In this document: positions 52,521-62,426 of the stretch, in pieces
Numbering within the stretch: the first letter of the stretch is position 1
How the letters are laid out: every line of letters begins with the position of its first letter
From: Mycteria americana
Taxonomy: Eukaryota > Chordata > Aves > Ciconiiformes > Ciconiidae
Direction: 5' to 3'
Assembly (NCBI RefSeq): GCF_035582795.1
Contig: NC_134365.1
Coordinates: 77,729,635-77,793,634, forward strand
Length of the DNA: 64,000 bases
Notes under the pieces: generated by a model
Seen by the model: only the letters and a program-made list of their open reading frames with translations
Database searches by the model: none
Told to the model about the DNA's origin: nothing
Made by a program: the position numbers and the translations under genes

Positions 52521-53733
52521 TCAGGGCACTTAACGTTTAGCATATGGCTATTTTGGAAAAGGAGAAGAAGAAAAAGGAAAACAGCTTAGCAAATGAAAAT
52601 GTTAGCCAGTGCCTTTACTAAGGCTTATTTTCATGGAGTTTGTAAATGGAAGACAAAAGGAACCCACTGCAATGGGTATGTTGCAAAGAAAGGAATCTTT
52701 CTTGGCAAAATGCAGTTGTTATAAGAAGCCATGAAAACCTGCATGAGTAGCAATTCAACATTCTCAGCTCATTTTGTTTAACAAGGGACAGGAGATGTGC
52801 CTGATGTCTTTTCTACCCAGCTTGTCATTAGCGCTCACTAGCAGGTGTGGGAATAAACTGGTCAACCTGGAAGTGTTTGAATTATCTCTTATCAAGAGCT
52901 GGTGGCACAAAAAATAATAGATGGAAGAGTGGTTGTTCTAAACCTGTGGACAGATGTAGAAACACAGCCATACAACAGCTATTAGGCTATGTGCTCTTGG
53001 TGAGATCTTGGTCCTAGCCAAGGACTGAGCCAAGGCTACAAATTGTGCAGTAGTCTGTGCCTAGGGATGGAAAACCATGTATTTGTGTTGGAAGGACATA
53101 ATGGAATAAGAAAATACACAATAATTTGAATAATAACATATAAAAAGGAAAAGTAAGAAGTTGTAGGTCAGACGTAGGACAGAATTCCTGCTTTAAGGTA
53201 GCTTTTAGGTAAATATTGATCAGATATTTCTAATGTTTGGTGGATCTTCATGCTATAAAAGGCACTTGGAACATTCAACATTTCTCAGGATTGTGCTGAC
53301 ACATCATGTTGGACTGTTGTCCTGCTGCAGTAAGGTGGTGTTGGTCCCTCTGAGGTCAGTGGTAGGAGGACCATGCCTTTAGTGCAAAGAGATGTTTAGC
53401 ATTCAGTGTTGACTTCTGCACATGGACTAGAGTGAGCATTGGTAAATATGGATCACACTGGAAGCAGGGAAGATGGGAAATGTGTAATCAATATTGTGGT
53501 CTGATAGCTGAGGGTCTTCATCTGCAGCCGCTCCATGGATGTCTTACACATACAGTTCATGACAGTGGTGCCCAGCCAAGAACAAGGTTTCGAAGATTCA
53601 TACCTAAGGTTGACTTTGCACTTTGAGAGCACTTGGAGTAAAAAGTGAAGCATGTTCATAAGTCTTCTAAGGAACAAAGTTTAAACAAAATATTGTTAAA
53701 TTCACGTGCAAGCAGCAAACAAATACCTGTGTT

Positions 53734-53783
53734 AGACAAAAAATTAAGATTTAAAGGTAGACAGAAAATTAAGATTTAAAGGG
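53734..53783. repeat. 25-bp tandem duplication
   Basis: AGACAAAAAATTAAGATTTA AAGGT is followed directly by a copy with two base changes. Confidence 0.93.
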
Positions 53784-55847
53784 TAAAGAGGGCTTGTGGA
53801 GACAAAGAGAGGGAAATAGGTTTAGCAAGTTGCCGCCTGGTATGGAATGAAAGGAAAAAGAACTGAGCTGCAAACTCATCAAAAACACAGTTGTTAATTG
53901 AAAAGCTGACAGACCTCTAACTACAGCAGCGCTTCTGGCCGCCACTATAATAAATGTAACTGTACATTTAGAGTAATTTGCTAATTTGCCTAAGTAACAC
54001 CCACAGACAGCAACATGACATAAATACATTAGTGGAAGCAACAACTATAACCAGCTCATACAGGTTCTTGGCTGCTAGATGGATGGATCAGATGAGCTGG
54101 AAAAGATTTACAAAACAGAACAGAAATGGAATTGTTAACAATATTGCGGCATACAGGATTTCTTTATTCTCTTATTTCCCAAGAATGCTTTAAGGCCTGG
54201 AGATGCCCATACATATTGTAGCGTGTAAGTAATATTTTTAACTTGTGTGTGTATGTGTGTACACACCTGGAAAACTTGGAGAGATGCAGTACACATCTGC
54301 AAAATGCTAAGCATTTCAGAAGCAAAAATGTCAAAATTTACATCTCAAGTAGTCTTTCAGGTAAATAATTGAATCTCCAACATTCAACATGTAATTATAA
54401 ATATCTGAAAAGAGTTTCTGTTAATAAATATTCTAAAGGCACATATGTATTGGGTCCACAGGAAAGACTGGAACCTGTACAATCAATTTTCCTAACACAG
54501 GTGTTACAAGTGTCTGGAACTTAAACTTTGGAGTTGCCCAGATCTTTTCATTTGGCAAATAATGAGTTCAGCCATGTGGCATCTCCTCTGGGCTAGCACT
54601 ATTCTCTGTCTTCTGTTTCCGTAACTCCAAATCACGCTGTCGCATTTTGTTCTGAAGTCCTACTCATGCCAACTTTTGCCACTGCATATTGACCGGTGTT
54701 TCACATCTTCTAAATATCCTACCTCTAGGTTAGGCTTGGGGTCATCACTCAAGGTTTCTATGTTATCAGCAATACATTTTTAAAATAAAAAATGACAAGA
54801 TTGCTGCTGTGCAAGGTGGGTCTCATTTTCAGTAAAATATTTATTTCTGCTCCCAATCTCCTGTTCTGACTGTCTTCAGCCTGATGCAAATTAATAGTGC
54901 AGAAGCAAAGCTAATGAATGCAGCTTTACACAGTTTCTGTCTTTGTTTCCTCTCAGATACACTTAGAAGGTTTCTGTTGAGCTTTTTGAGACAGGTGATG
55001 CCTGCTCTCAAGGGCAGAATACAGTTGATAACCAAATGTGGAGTCGGGTGGAAAGTTTCTGTTGCAGTGCTCCTCTCCGGAAGAACCCACGTGTGTGGGC
55101 ATATATATTCTTGCCTTCAGCAGGAGGTTGTTGTAAGGTTTTTCACTAAATACGGGTTGTAAAATATTCCTGAACATGAGTCACTTTAAATTATAGTCCA
55201 TGGATCTAAGGAAGTCACTGAGAAAATGGAGCAGGAAAAAACATGGGATAGAGGCAAACTGCGAGACTTCTCTGTGGGATGTGGAGTTTTGACAGCTAAA
55301 CCCGATCCCTGTCTTGCTTGAAGGCTTGATCTTAATGTCAGGGCAAACAGGGCAGCAGACCCCTCTGGCTGACGCAAGCTCTGACTCTGTAAGACCTCCT
55401 CAGTACAAGCTGATAAAGACCACAGCTCTGGGAGAAGAGAGCTGACATTATTTTATGAAGCGTTACGGCCGGTCTTCTTTGAACCCTAATTTCTGTCAAA
55501 GAGTTATCATCACTGTCACAGTAAGTGATACGTGCAGCACAAATGGCAATTAACTAGAAGTAAATAGTAGAGCAGAAGTCTGCAGACTGGTTTTTAAGGT
55601 TGATGAGTCGAAAGTAGTTTCAACACATTAATGCTAAGCATGCTAAATCATAGTGTGCCCTGAAAAAGACAGTAATGTCATTTACCCGAAATCACTAGGA
55701 ATTACAGTAACGCGCAGTAGGGATATGCTCGATTGTTCCAAATATGTGAGCATATTATAGGAATCGATAATAGTTTGTGCGTCTGTCTGTTTTCTTTTAC
55801 CAGATTTTCCATAAAACAAGTAATTTGTTTGTTTTTCACTGTTTTAG

Positions 55848-56073
55848 GTAGCCTGCCCTATGAATACAAGATTGTGATAGCAGGAAATCATGAATTGACC
55901 TTTGACCAGGAATTCATGGCTGACTTAATCAAGCAGGACTTTTACTATTTCCCCTCTGTCTCTAAGCTGAAGCCAGAGAGCTATGAAAATGTACAGTCTC
56001 TTCTAACAAACTGCATCTATCTTCAAGACTCTGAAGTGACGGTGAGGGGATTCAGAATATATGGCTCCCCTTG
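55848..56073 (+). CDS. MPPED1: MPPED1 third coding exon (residues 112-187, GNHE motif)
   Basis: The exon follows a strong pyrimidine tract ending TTTTAG (55842-55847) and ends before GTAAGC at 56074. It reads GSLPYEYKIVIAGNHELTFD and continues to RIYGSPW, with the final Trp codon split TG|G. It supplies the GNHE motif, with Asn125 as a metal ligand and His126 as the likely catalytic acid of the family; these correspond to Asn117 and His118 of MPPED2. The segment after it (FMADLIKQDFYYFPSVSKLK) is the family's insert between the metal-site strands. Length and sequence agree with mammalian MPPED1 with almost no substitutions, indicating strong purifying selection. The next exon should begin with the G of Trp187 and encode a PWFYGWGF-like segment; it was searched for by eye in 56074-64000 and not found. 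Confidence 0.97.
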
Positions 56074-57039
56074 GTAAGCAGGTTTTTAAGCATACATAAA
56101 AAAAATACTGTTGATTGCTATCACATCAGCCATTTCATATGCATCAGCTATATTTGGATTGCTGTGTTAGGAAGAAAAGTAATACTCAGTTTGATAAAGT
56201 TTTTATATTTTCTTGTAATGAATCACTCCTGTGACAAAATAATGTACTCGTACTATGGGTATTGTTAACCAAATAGTGGTGGGGAAAAAGATAGTATGCT
56301 CTTTAAACTCTCAGCCAGGAGGAGTTCTCTGACATAGTCCATGTAGGGGGTTTTTGTGTCATAAAATACATTTTCTATACTTAGTGAGTTTATATAATTA
56401 CAGGTTAATTTTATTGCAAGGGTACATTCTTTTGACAATTTCCATCCTACAGATAATATTTAAGGTTCATTAGTGTATGCAGCAGTCATTTAACGCAGCA
56501 AGCTTGTTTCCGTATTTGTTTAGGCTTTTTTTTAATATCCCTCAGAATCTTACTTTCTTTTATACAGTAATAGCTTTCCTTAAGGTATAGTTGAGCTTCT
56601 AAACTAAAGTCAACAAATCAGTGGCAACCTTGTATTTCATGGATTTTGCTCTCTTGCGTAGAGTGAACACTTAGAATTCCTTGACAGTATCGGAGACAGA
56701 TGGGCTTTGGCTTCCTGACCTCCGCCTTGGACCTCGTATGCTGCTTCTGTGTTTCTTACTTATGTTACATTACTGCTATGTTATTTCCGCTAACAGGACT
56801 GTAAATTGGGTCTTTTATGAGCTTTCAGTATACATTTAAAATCAGTAAAAATTTATTTTAAAAGGCAGGTTTTTAAGGGAATCTGTTATTCTTCCTTTTA
56901 AAATCACATCAGGCTGGAATGTAGCAAACAAGTTGTCAAACCTGATGCATATACCCCAATGTGAGTTTTCCGTGTGAATAAACTGTGAAATCTCTTGGAT
57001 TTTTTTTTTTTTTTAATGAAAATTGGCATTTTCCCATTT

Positions 57040-57760
57040 GGTTACTTGAGATGGGTGTTAATTTTCTCTGAGCTTATTATTCTACATTTGTCTACATTAA
57101 ATAGCTTCCCTCTTAAATGCACCCTTCTCTCTCTCCCTCGTAGATCTCCAGATCTTTCTGGGTTTTTTTCAACCTACCCACCTGCTGTGTTGTAGTCCAT
57201 CTTCCTCTTGTGTCTACTGTGTATTCAAGCAATGTACAATTTACTTCATTTTCCAAATTATTAGGGAAGATATTAGATGGTATCAGTCCCAATATTAACT
57301 TCTGAGAAATGCTACTTGGCATCTCTTCCCATTTTGATGTTCAACTGTAAATACTGTAATTATGCTCTGTTTACAATATGTCTGGCAACTTCATATCTTC
57401 ATTGCAATATTCGTAACCAGGCACCATATTTCCAGTGTCAGTAATAATTTTCCAGGCAGTAAAGTACCAAAAGTCTCATTAAAGTCTAGATAAATTAAAT
57501 TAAAGCAAAACACTATCTATAAAGCAGCACTAAGTAGAGGCTAAAGGAAACCATTTGAACTTTCTGTGTATGATTAGATCTGTAAAAATCTGTTGAGAAA
57601 ACTTTTGTCCACCCACTAACCCATAAATAATGTTTCTGTAAAATCAGATCTGCCGCATTCCCTTTGTGCGCTAATCCTGTCATTTTGCACAAGTTGTCTA
57701 AGATATCTGGCATGACCTATTCTTCATGAAAAAAGATTGCTTTCCATCTTGTATGCATCT
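57040..57760 (-). mobile_element. Ancient CR1/L3-like LINE internal segment, antisense
   Basis: It starts at the same part of the old CR1 where the 43.2-43.9 kb copy stops (TACATTTGTCTACATTAAAT) and continues into the coding part, including GTCTCATTAAAGTCTAGATA and GCATTCCCTTTGTGCGC. Between these last two blocks about 150 bases (roughly 57498-57645) do not fit the element and may be a later insertion. No intact frame remains. Confidence 0.55.
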
Positions 57761-58649
57761 TCAGGTTACATCTAACTGCCACACTACATGTTTCACAGTG
57801 TTGCTAACTCATCTCCCACCCCCTTATGGTCCTGGAAGATGAGTGTTGCAAGGTCCTTTGAAGATCTTTGCTTACTCCATATGGGAGAAAGTCTTGATGA
57901 AAGTCTTCCAGCCAAACTGGTTTTTTTGCTTCTTGTTATGCAATGCTGAAGTTTCCATGCTAATGGATGTCATGTCCAGCGGAAACAGCAACAACAACAA
58001 TAATAGCAATAATAAGTCGCTCTTTATTAGTCTATCAGAACAGCAGATGCAGAAGTAACAAAGTCACATCAGCCAGCCCACCAGTCAGAAAACCTAGGAG
58101 GAGAAACAGCTATTTTGTGTGGGTTACACTAGCTGCCTGCTGGATTGAAGGCTGTAGTACAAGTTTGTGCCTACTGATCAGTACTGTTCTTTAGCATTTC
58201 TTTTTGCTTCTATACTTCATTCAGCCTGAAAAGAGAGGTTTGTCATAGCCTCTCTGGGAAATCAATCTCAGTTTCTTTCTACGTCATAGAAGTGTAATCT
58301 TTAAAAAAACTACAGAACTTCGGTGAACTTTACATGGTGAATCTTTTTTTGCCTTTGCATCATGAAGCCAGTCCTTTAGAAAATGCTTATGAACCTAGTC
58401 AAGACTTCAAAATTTAGAGTTCTTTAAGATCTCAGAACTCAATAAGAAAGCAAAATTTCATGCAGTTGCTTGTTTAGTATCCTAAAATAATCTTCTTTTC
58501 CAGCCTTGAAAATAATGCATCTAGCTTTTTGAATGGATGTGTTTAATTGAAGAACTCCCAATTACAGTTTATGTTTGTTGTCCATACATGACTCTATTTA
58601 ATGAGAAGATGAGCTATCTGGAAATTAGAAGACTGGGGCCCCAGATCCT

Positions 58650-58790
58650 GCTTTCCCATTTCTGGTTACAGCCCTGACCTTCTGTCTTACTTCACCCTTT
58701 GTAAAAATAAGTACAAGCTAGAGATATCCTTCCTTTATAAAACAGGTTAATCAATAGTTGCCAAGTACTTTGAGAATGCTGGAGTAAGGT
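58650..58790 (+). mobile_element. MIR-like 3' half
   Basis: TTCACCCTTTGTAAAAATAA, then TATAAAACAGGTTAATCAAT and CCAAGTACTTTGAGAATGCT follow the order of a MIR/CORE-SINE 3' half. Diverged. Confidence 0.4.
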
Positions 58791-59994
58791 CTGAGCGAAT
58801 GCCAACCAGCATTAATGTAGCGTGTTTGCCTGTAGCCATCTGCCATTTTATATATGACCTGTACGCAATTGGATTGTACTTCTGCTTAAGATGTTTTAGT
58901 TGCAAAGTAAACCACAAGAGCTTGGTTGGTTTGCGTAACGTGCCAGTCTCTAAGGCCTTTTAAATATGTACCATTTGTGTGTGGTTAAATATTTTCAACA
59001 ACACTTGGGTATTTTGACCTCTATTATTATCTAAAACTCAGTGGTTATTTTTAATTGCATAGAAGAAATGGGACACTGTTTTGTCTCAGAAATCAATGCT
59101 TTAACTCTCCTGGGCTCCAAGGGCAAGATTTCAAGTGCCAGATTGAGCCTCTACTCACTAACGAAAATTTAACTGTCTTAAATGTTAATTATGCTAGTAG
59201 TACCATCAAGCAGGGAGCAGCCATTTTGAAATGCAAGCTGCAAAGCACAAAAGCTGCTATTTAGGAATTAGTATTTGCAACACTGGTATCTTGGACCATG
59301 GCTTATCAGTACAGATGATGAGGGAGAGGACTATAAAAACATTAGATGCTTCATGAGAAACTTGGGAATACCAAGATGTTGAATGTGTCCAAAGCAATCT
59401 TGAATTTTAAAGGTGGCTATGTTTGGCCTAGGGGGCTCATGCTTTTGACAGTGCGCCATACAGCGTTGGTTGCCAGATGTGGATGAGCAGGGCATCAGTA
59501 AGAATGCAGCATGCTTCCTTCTAGTGTAGCCCAGACACTGGGAACCATTGGGTTTTTTCCCCTATAAAGCCTGGACACTATGATTTTTTTAATAAAAAGC
59601 TAGGCACAGGAAGATATACTCTAATTTCATCTGGTTTCATCCCAGCAAAACCCAAGACATGGCCAGAACATATTCATAGACCTGGAAGCAATCTTGTGTA
59701 GAGAATAGCCATAGTTGCTATAAATGTAAAACAAAGACTTTGGTTCCCCAATAGCATTTATTGTAAATTGGAAAGCTTCTGTTTGGAAAGTATTTTTAAA
59801 CACTGTAATTTATTCTGGACTACTATGAGAAAAGTCAAACTGGCAGATAGAATAACCCAAATAATTCTATCTAATAATTCTATATAATGTACTTTTGACT
59901 GCTAAGCCTTCCGCAAGATTAAGCCATTTTCCAGAGGGTTTTAATTTGTTTTTCAGTAACATACAAAATCATAACATCGAAGTAAAAATACAGC

Positions 59995-60170
59995 AAGCAG
60001 GAACACCAGAGAGATGGCAGAGAATCCATCCATAGGTGTTTTCAAGACTTGGCTAGGCAGTCGTGGCTGACCAGATCTAGTGATGGTGAGCGGTAGGGAG
60101 TGGTAGGTTGGACTAAAGATCTCCAAAGGTCCCTTTTGAGCAATGTTTCTGTGATTCTGTCAGTCCCACT
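59995..60170 (+). mobile_element. CR1 LINE 3' end fragment
   Basis: The stretch contains GTTTTCAAGACTTGGCTAGG, then TGACCAGATCTAGTGATGGT and GACTAAAGATCTCCAAAGGT, in the order and spacing of the CR1 3' end, finishing in CTGTGATTCTGT, a decayed octamer repeat. Only the last ~175 bp remain. It is more divergent than the copy at 44.3 kb. Confidence 0.85.
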
Positions 60171-60193
60171 ATGGAGCTAGAGCTAGGTGTCAG

Positions 60194-60224
60194 TGTTGAT
60201 ACCTGAAATGAACAGGTATCAACA
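60194..60224. repeat. 12-bp perfect hairpin next to CR1 end
   Basis: TGTTGATACCTG (60194-60205) and CAGGTATCAACA (60213-60224) flank a 7-base loop. It starts about 25 bases after the CR1 3' end. Confidence 0.93.
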
Positions 60225-62385
60225 AAGTCCTTACAATAGGGAGCTTTGCTGTTGATATCAAACTCCCTACAAGCAGTAGATGGTCCCAACAGGTGGTCTG
60301 GAAGTCAGGAAGCTGAGATAATAGTGGAAATTTGGATTTGGATTTGAAGCAGAAGGTCTTTTCTGTGTCATCAGACTGGGCATTATCTCTATGACGACGT
60401 CATTCATGGAACCATATTAATAAATGATTAGTGAGTATTTCAGTTATAGATTTTCAGCCTTCTATTATAGTTCATTATGCCCATAATGTGTTATTATTTT
60501 GCAGGTAAGTTTTAGTGTTAGCTACAGCTGGAATGAAGATAGGCTATACAATCCACTTGTGCCTCTGCACTGCTAAAGATTTTAATTGCACAATTACACA
60601 CTGTGTTCGCACAAAAAACCCTGATGCATTCAGTGCACAAGATCTGCTGTGCTTGCTGAATGAGTCAACCATATATTATTCCTTTTATAGTCATTATTCA
60701 GAATTGCCATGCAAAAATAAATGCCTATAAAGGTGCACATACATTTTTGTATCAATGTGAGAACACCTGAGGTTCATACTTGCATCTGTGATCCTGAGTG
60801 TTGCTGCATCTGCTTCTCTGCTGCACAAGGTTCCAATAATGGACTCTGCCCTACTATGTGTTTTTTCCATTGAGTTTTTTACAACTCAGTGAGTAAGTAA
60901 CATGGCTCTCTGTTCTCCTGTTGCATGCAATAACTAATGATAAGACCTGAGGACTAATGAATTGACCCCTGATCAATAATCAGAAGCTGTTTGTGTCTGG
61001 CAAAGGTTATACTGGCTGTTTCCCCAATGTCTAATATTGCACCCCTGCCTCAGATTTATAGAAAAGATGTGCATCTGCAGAAGAACAGGTATTCTGTGTG
61101 TGTGCTCTGATCTTGTGGAAAATGGCAGGAATTCCCGTGGCATTTTCTATTAAAAGGTGGATTATTGTGCATTAATGGCAGGGTAAGAGTACACATTTTA
61201 CTTGACGTAGCGAGAGAAATGCAAGTGGCAGAACGAAAACATCTTCTTCCTGCCCACTGAATTTCCATAATGCTTCTAAGCAGCTGTATACAACTGCAGG
61301 AGAAACTTTGGTCCTCCTGCTTTCAAACAGGCATACAAGGTGGCAGGAGAGCATTTTACCTCTTTCAGCGCTTTTTTTTTCATTTTCCACAACATGGGAA
61401 AGGAAGGGACAATCAAAGCCCTCTTGCCAAACATATGACAATTTCATTATTCTAAATGACATATTGGGCTGGATAGCTTAAAGAAGCCCTTTAGGATGAG
61501 ATTGCCTCCAGACTCATTATCCAGAGAGTGGATTTTTGCTTGGCTTTGATTATCTGGAGGGATCTATTCCTGTGAAACAGAACCTCATTTTTCTTTTTGC
61601 AGAATTACAGTTTTTTCTACTGTCTATGTATTCTCATTTCCTCCTTCATTCTTTTGTTATAGGCCATCTGGAACTTCAGAAACTTTCATTTCCCAGTCAG
61701 GGAAAATGGGAGAGCAAAGATTAATATCAGCCTAGAAAGACGATTGTGACCATTTGTCCTGAAGTGACAGAGGCCTGGGCTGGACTCCTGGGTTTTTGTA
61801 GCTTCTCTCCAATGGAACTCTGATTAGATGTGGCCCTCACATGTTTACACACAGACCAACAGCTCTCGTACCGCATTGTTGTTCAGATAATGGGAACTGA
61901 GTGAAGAAAGTTAGGGGTGTGTATGTGGGGAGTGTTTTTTTTCTGTTCAAGTATTGTTTTTACTGAGCTTAGCATTCTGGGTCAGGGCCGTTCAGTGAGC
62001 TCTGGCTGTGTCGGAGAAGATGGCTGAATTCCTTCCAGTGTAAAAGACGTCAGCCTGTAGGTTGCATTAGTCAGTGTCAGCCACTAGCTCAGCCCAAAGC
62101 AACCTTGACCAGGGGGCTTATTCTGCAAATCATCATCCCACTTTAGTGTGAGGGCTGGAAATTTGTTCCAACCTGTTGGCCCTTTTCGTGGTGCACTGCA
62201 GCTATCTGTACTATTCCAGTATGCAGCCGAGTGTCTTTACTCAAGCTATATAGTCCAGTGTGATCAGTAGTGCTTAGCTGTAGGTGTGTAACTCTCATCT
62301 GATTTGTTATTTTCTTGTCTGATTTGTTTTTTCATCACAAAGTAGGTGACTGTTATACGCCTTCTCAAATGTTCTCTCTCTTCTT

Positions 62386-62426
62386 TGTGTGTGTGTATGT
62401 GCGCGCGCACGCGTGCACGCGTGCAC
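62386..62426. repeat. 41-bp alternating pyrimidine-purine (GT/GC/CA) tract
   Basis: Strict pyrimidine-purine alternation over 41 bases: a GT run followed by CGCGCG and GCACGCGTGCACGCGTGCAC. This is among the strongest sequence types for left-handed (Z) DNA. Confidence 0.92.

Larger units (their letters stand above)
50540..52525 (-). mobile_element. CR1 LINE, antisense, internally deleted
   Basis: Read on the minus strand, the element runs from an ORF1 esterase-like tail (about 52.52-52.15 kb) through the ORF1/ORF2 junction typical of avian-type CR1 (about 52.14-51.92 kb) and the reverse transcriptase (about 51.9-51.15 kb) to the CR1 3' region, whose complement contains the family hallmark GGAAGGGACCTCTGGAGGTC at about 50.56 kb. 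Full CR1 is about 4.5 kb; here most of the ORF2 endonuclease is missing, so sequence jumps from the ETWWDSS-like start of ORF2 almost directly into the reverse transcriptase. Frames are broken by several shifts and stops. The terminal octamer repeat is not preserved. It is inert and lies antisense in the third MPPED1 intron. Confidence 0.9.
40099..55847 (+). other. MPPED1 intron between coding exons 2 and 3
   Basis: A phase-1 GT-AG intron of about 15.7 kb. It carries an ancient antisense CR1 at about 43.2-43.9 kb, a younger sense CR1 end at 44.34-44.81 kb, a CORE-SINE at 46.65-46.96 kb and an antisense internally deleted CR1 at 50.54-52.52 kb. The rest (for example 41.7-42.0, 45.0-46.6 and 47.0-49.3 kb) is unique AT-rich DNA with no supported exon. 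Confidence 0.93.
34524..56073 (+). other. MPPED1: MPPED1 gene, 5' coding part (gene continues past the window)
   Basis: Three exons join in frame into a 186-residue open protein plus two bases of codon 187, matching vertebrate MPPED1, a brain-enriched calcineurin-like metallophosphoesterase. It is MPPED1 and not its paralogue MPPED2 because the N-terminus contains MAARRHQHSRLIIEVDEY and the second exon reads PVPHDAPKPPGYTRF, where MPPED2 (recalled) has a different N-terminus and a YDTPKPAGHTRF-like segment. All three internal junctions follow the GT-AG rule with phases 2, 1 and 2. Human MPPED1 is recalled as about 326 residues including a 24-residue extension absent here, so about 115 C-terminal residues, with the remaining metal-binding histidines, should lie beyond 64000. 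The promoter is inferred to be the CpG island about 14 kb upstream. In human the neighbour on this side is SCUBE1 in divergent orientation; no exon of it was recognised here. Confidence 0.95.
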
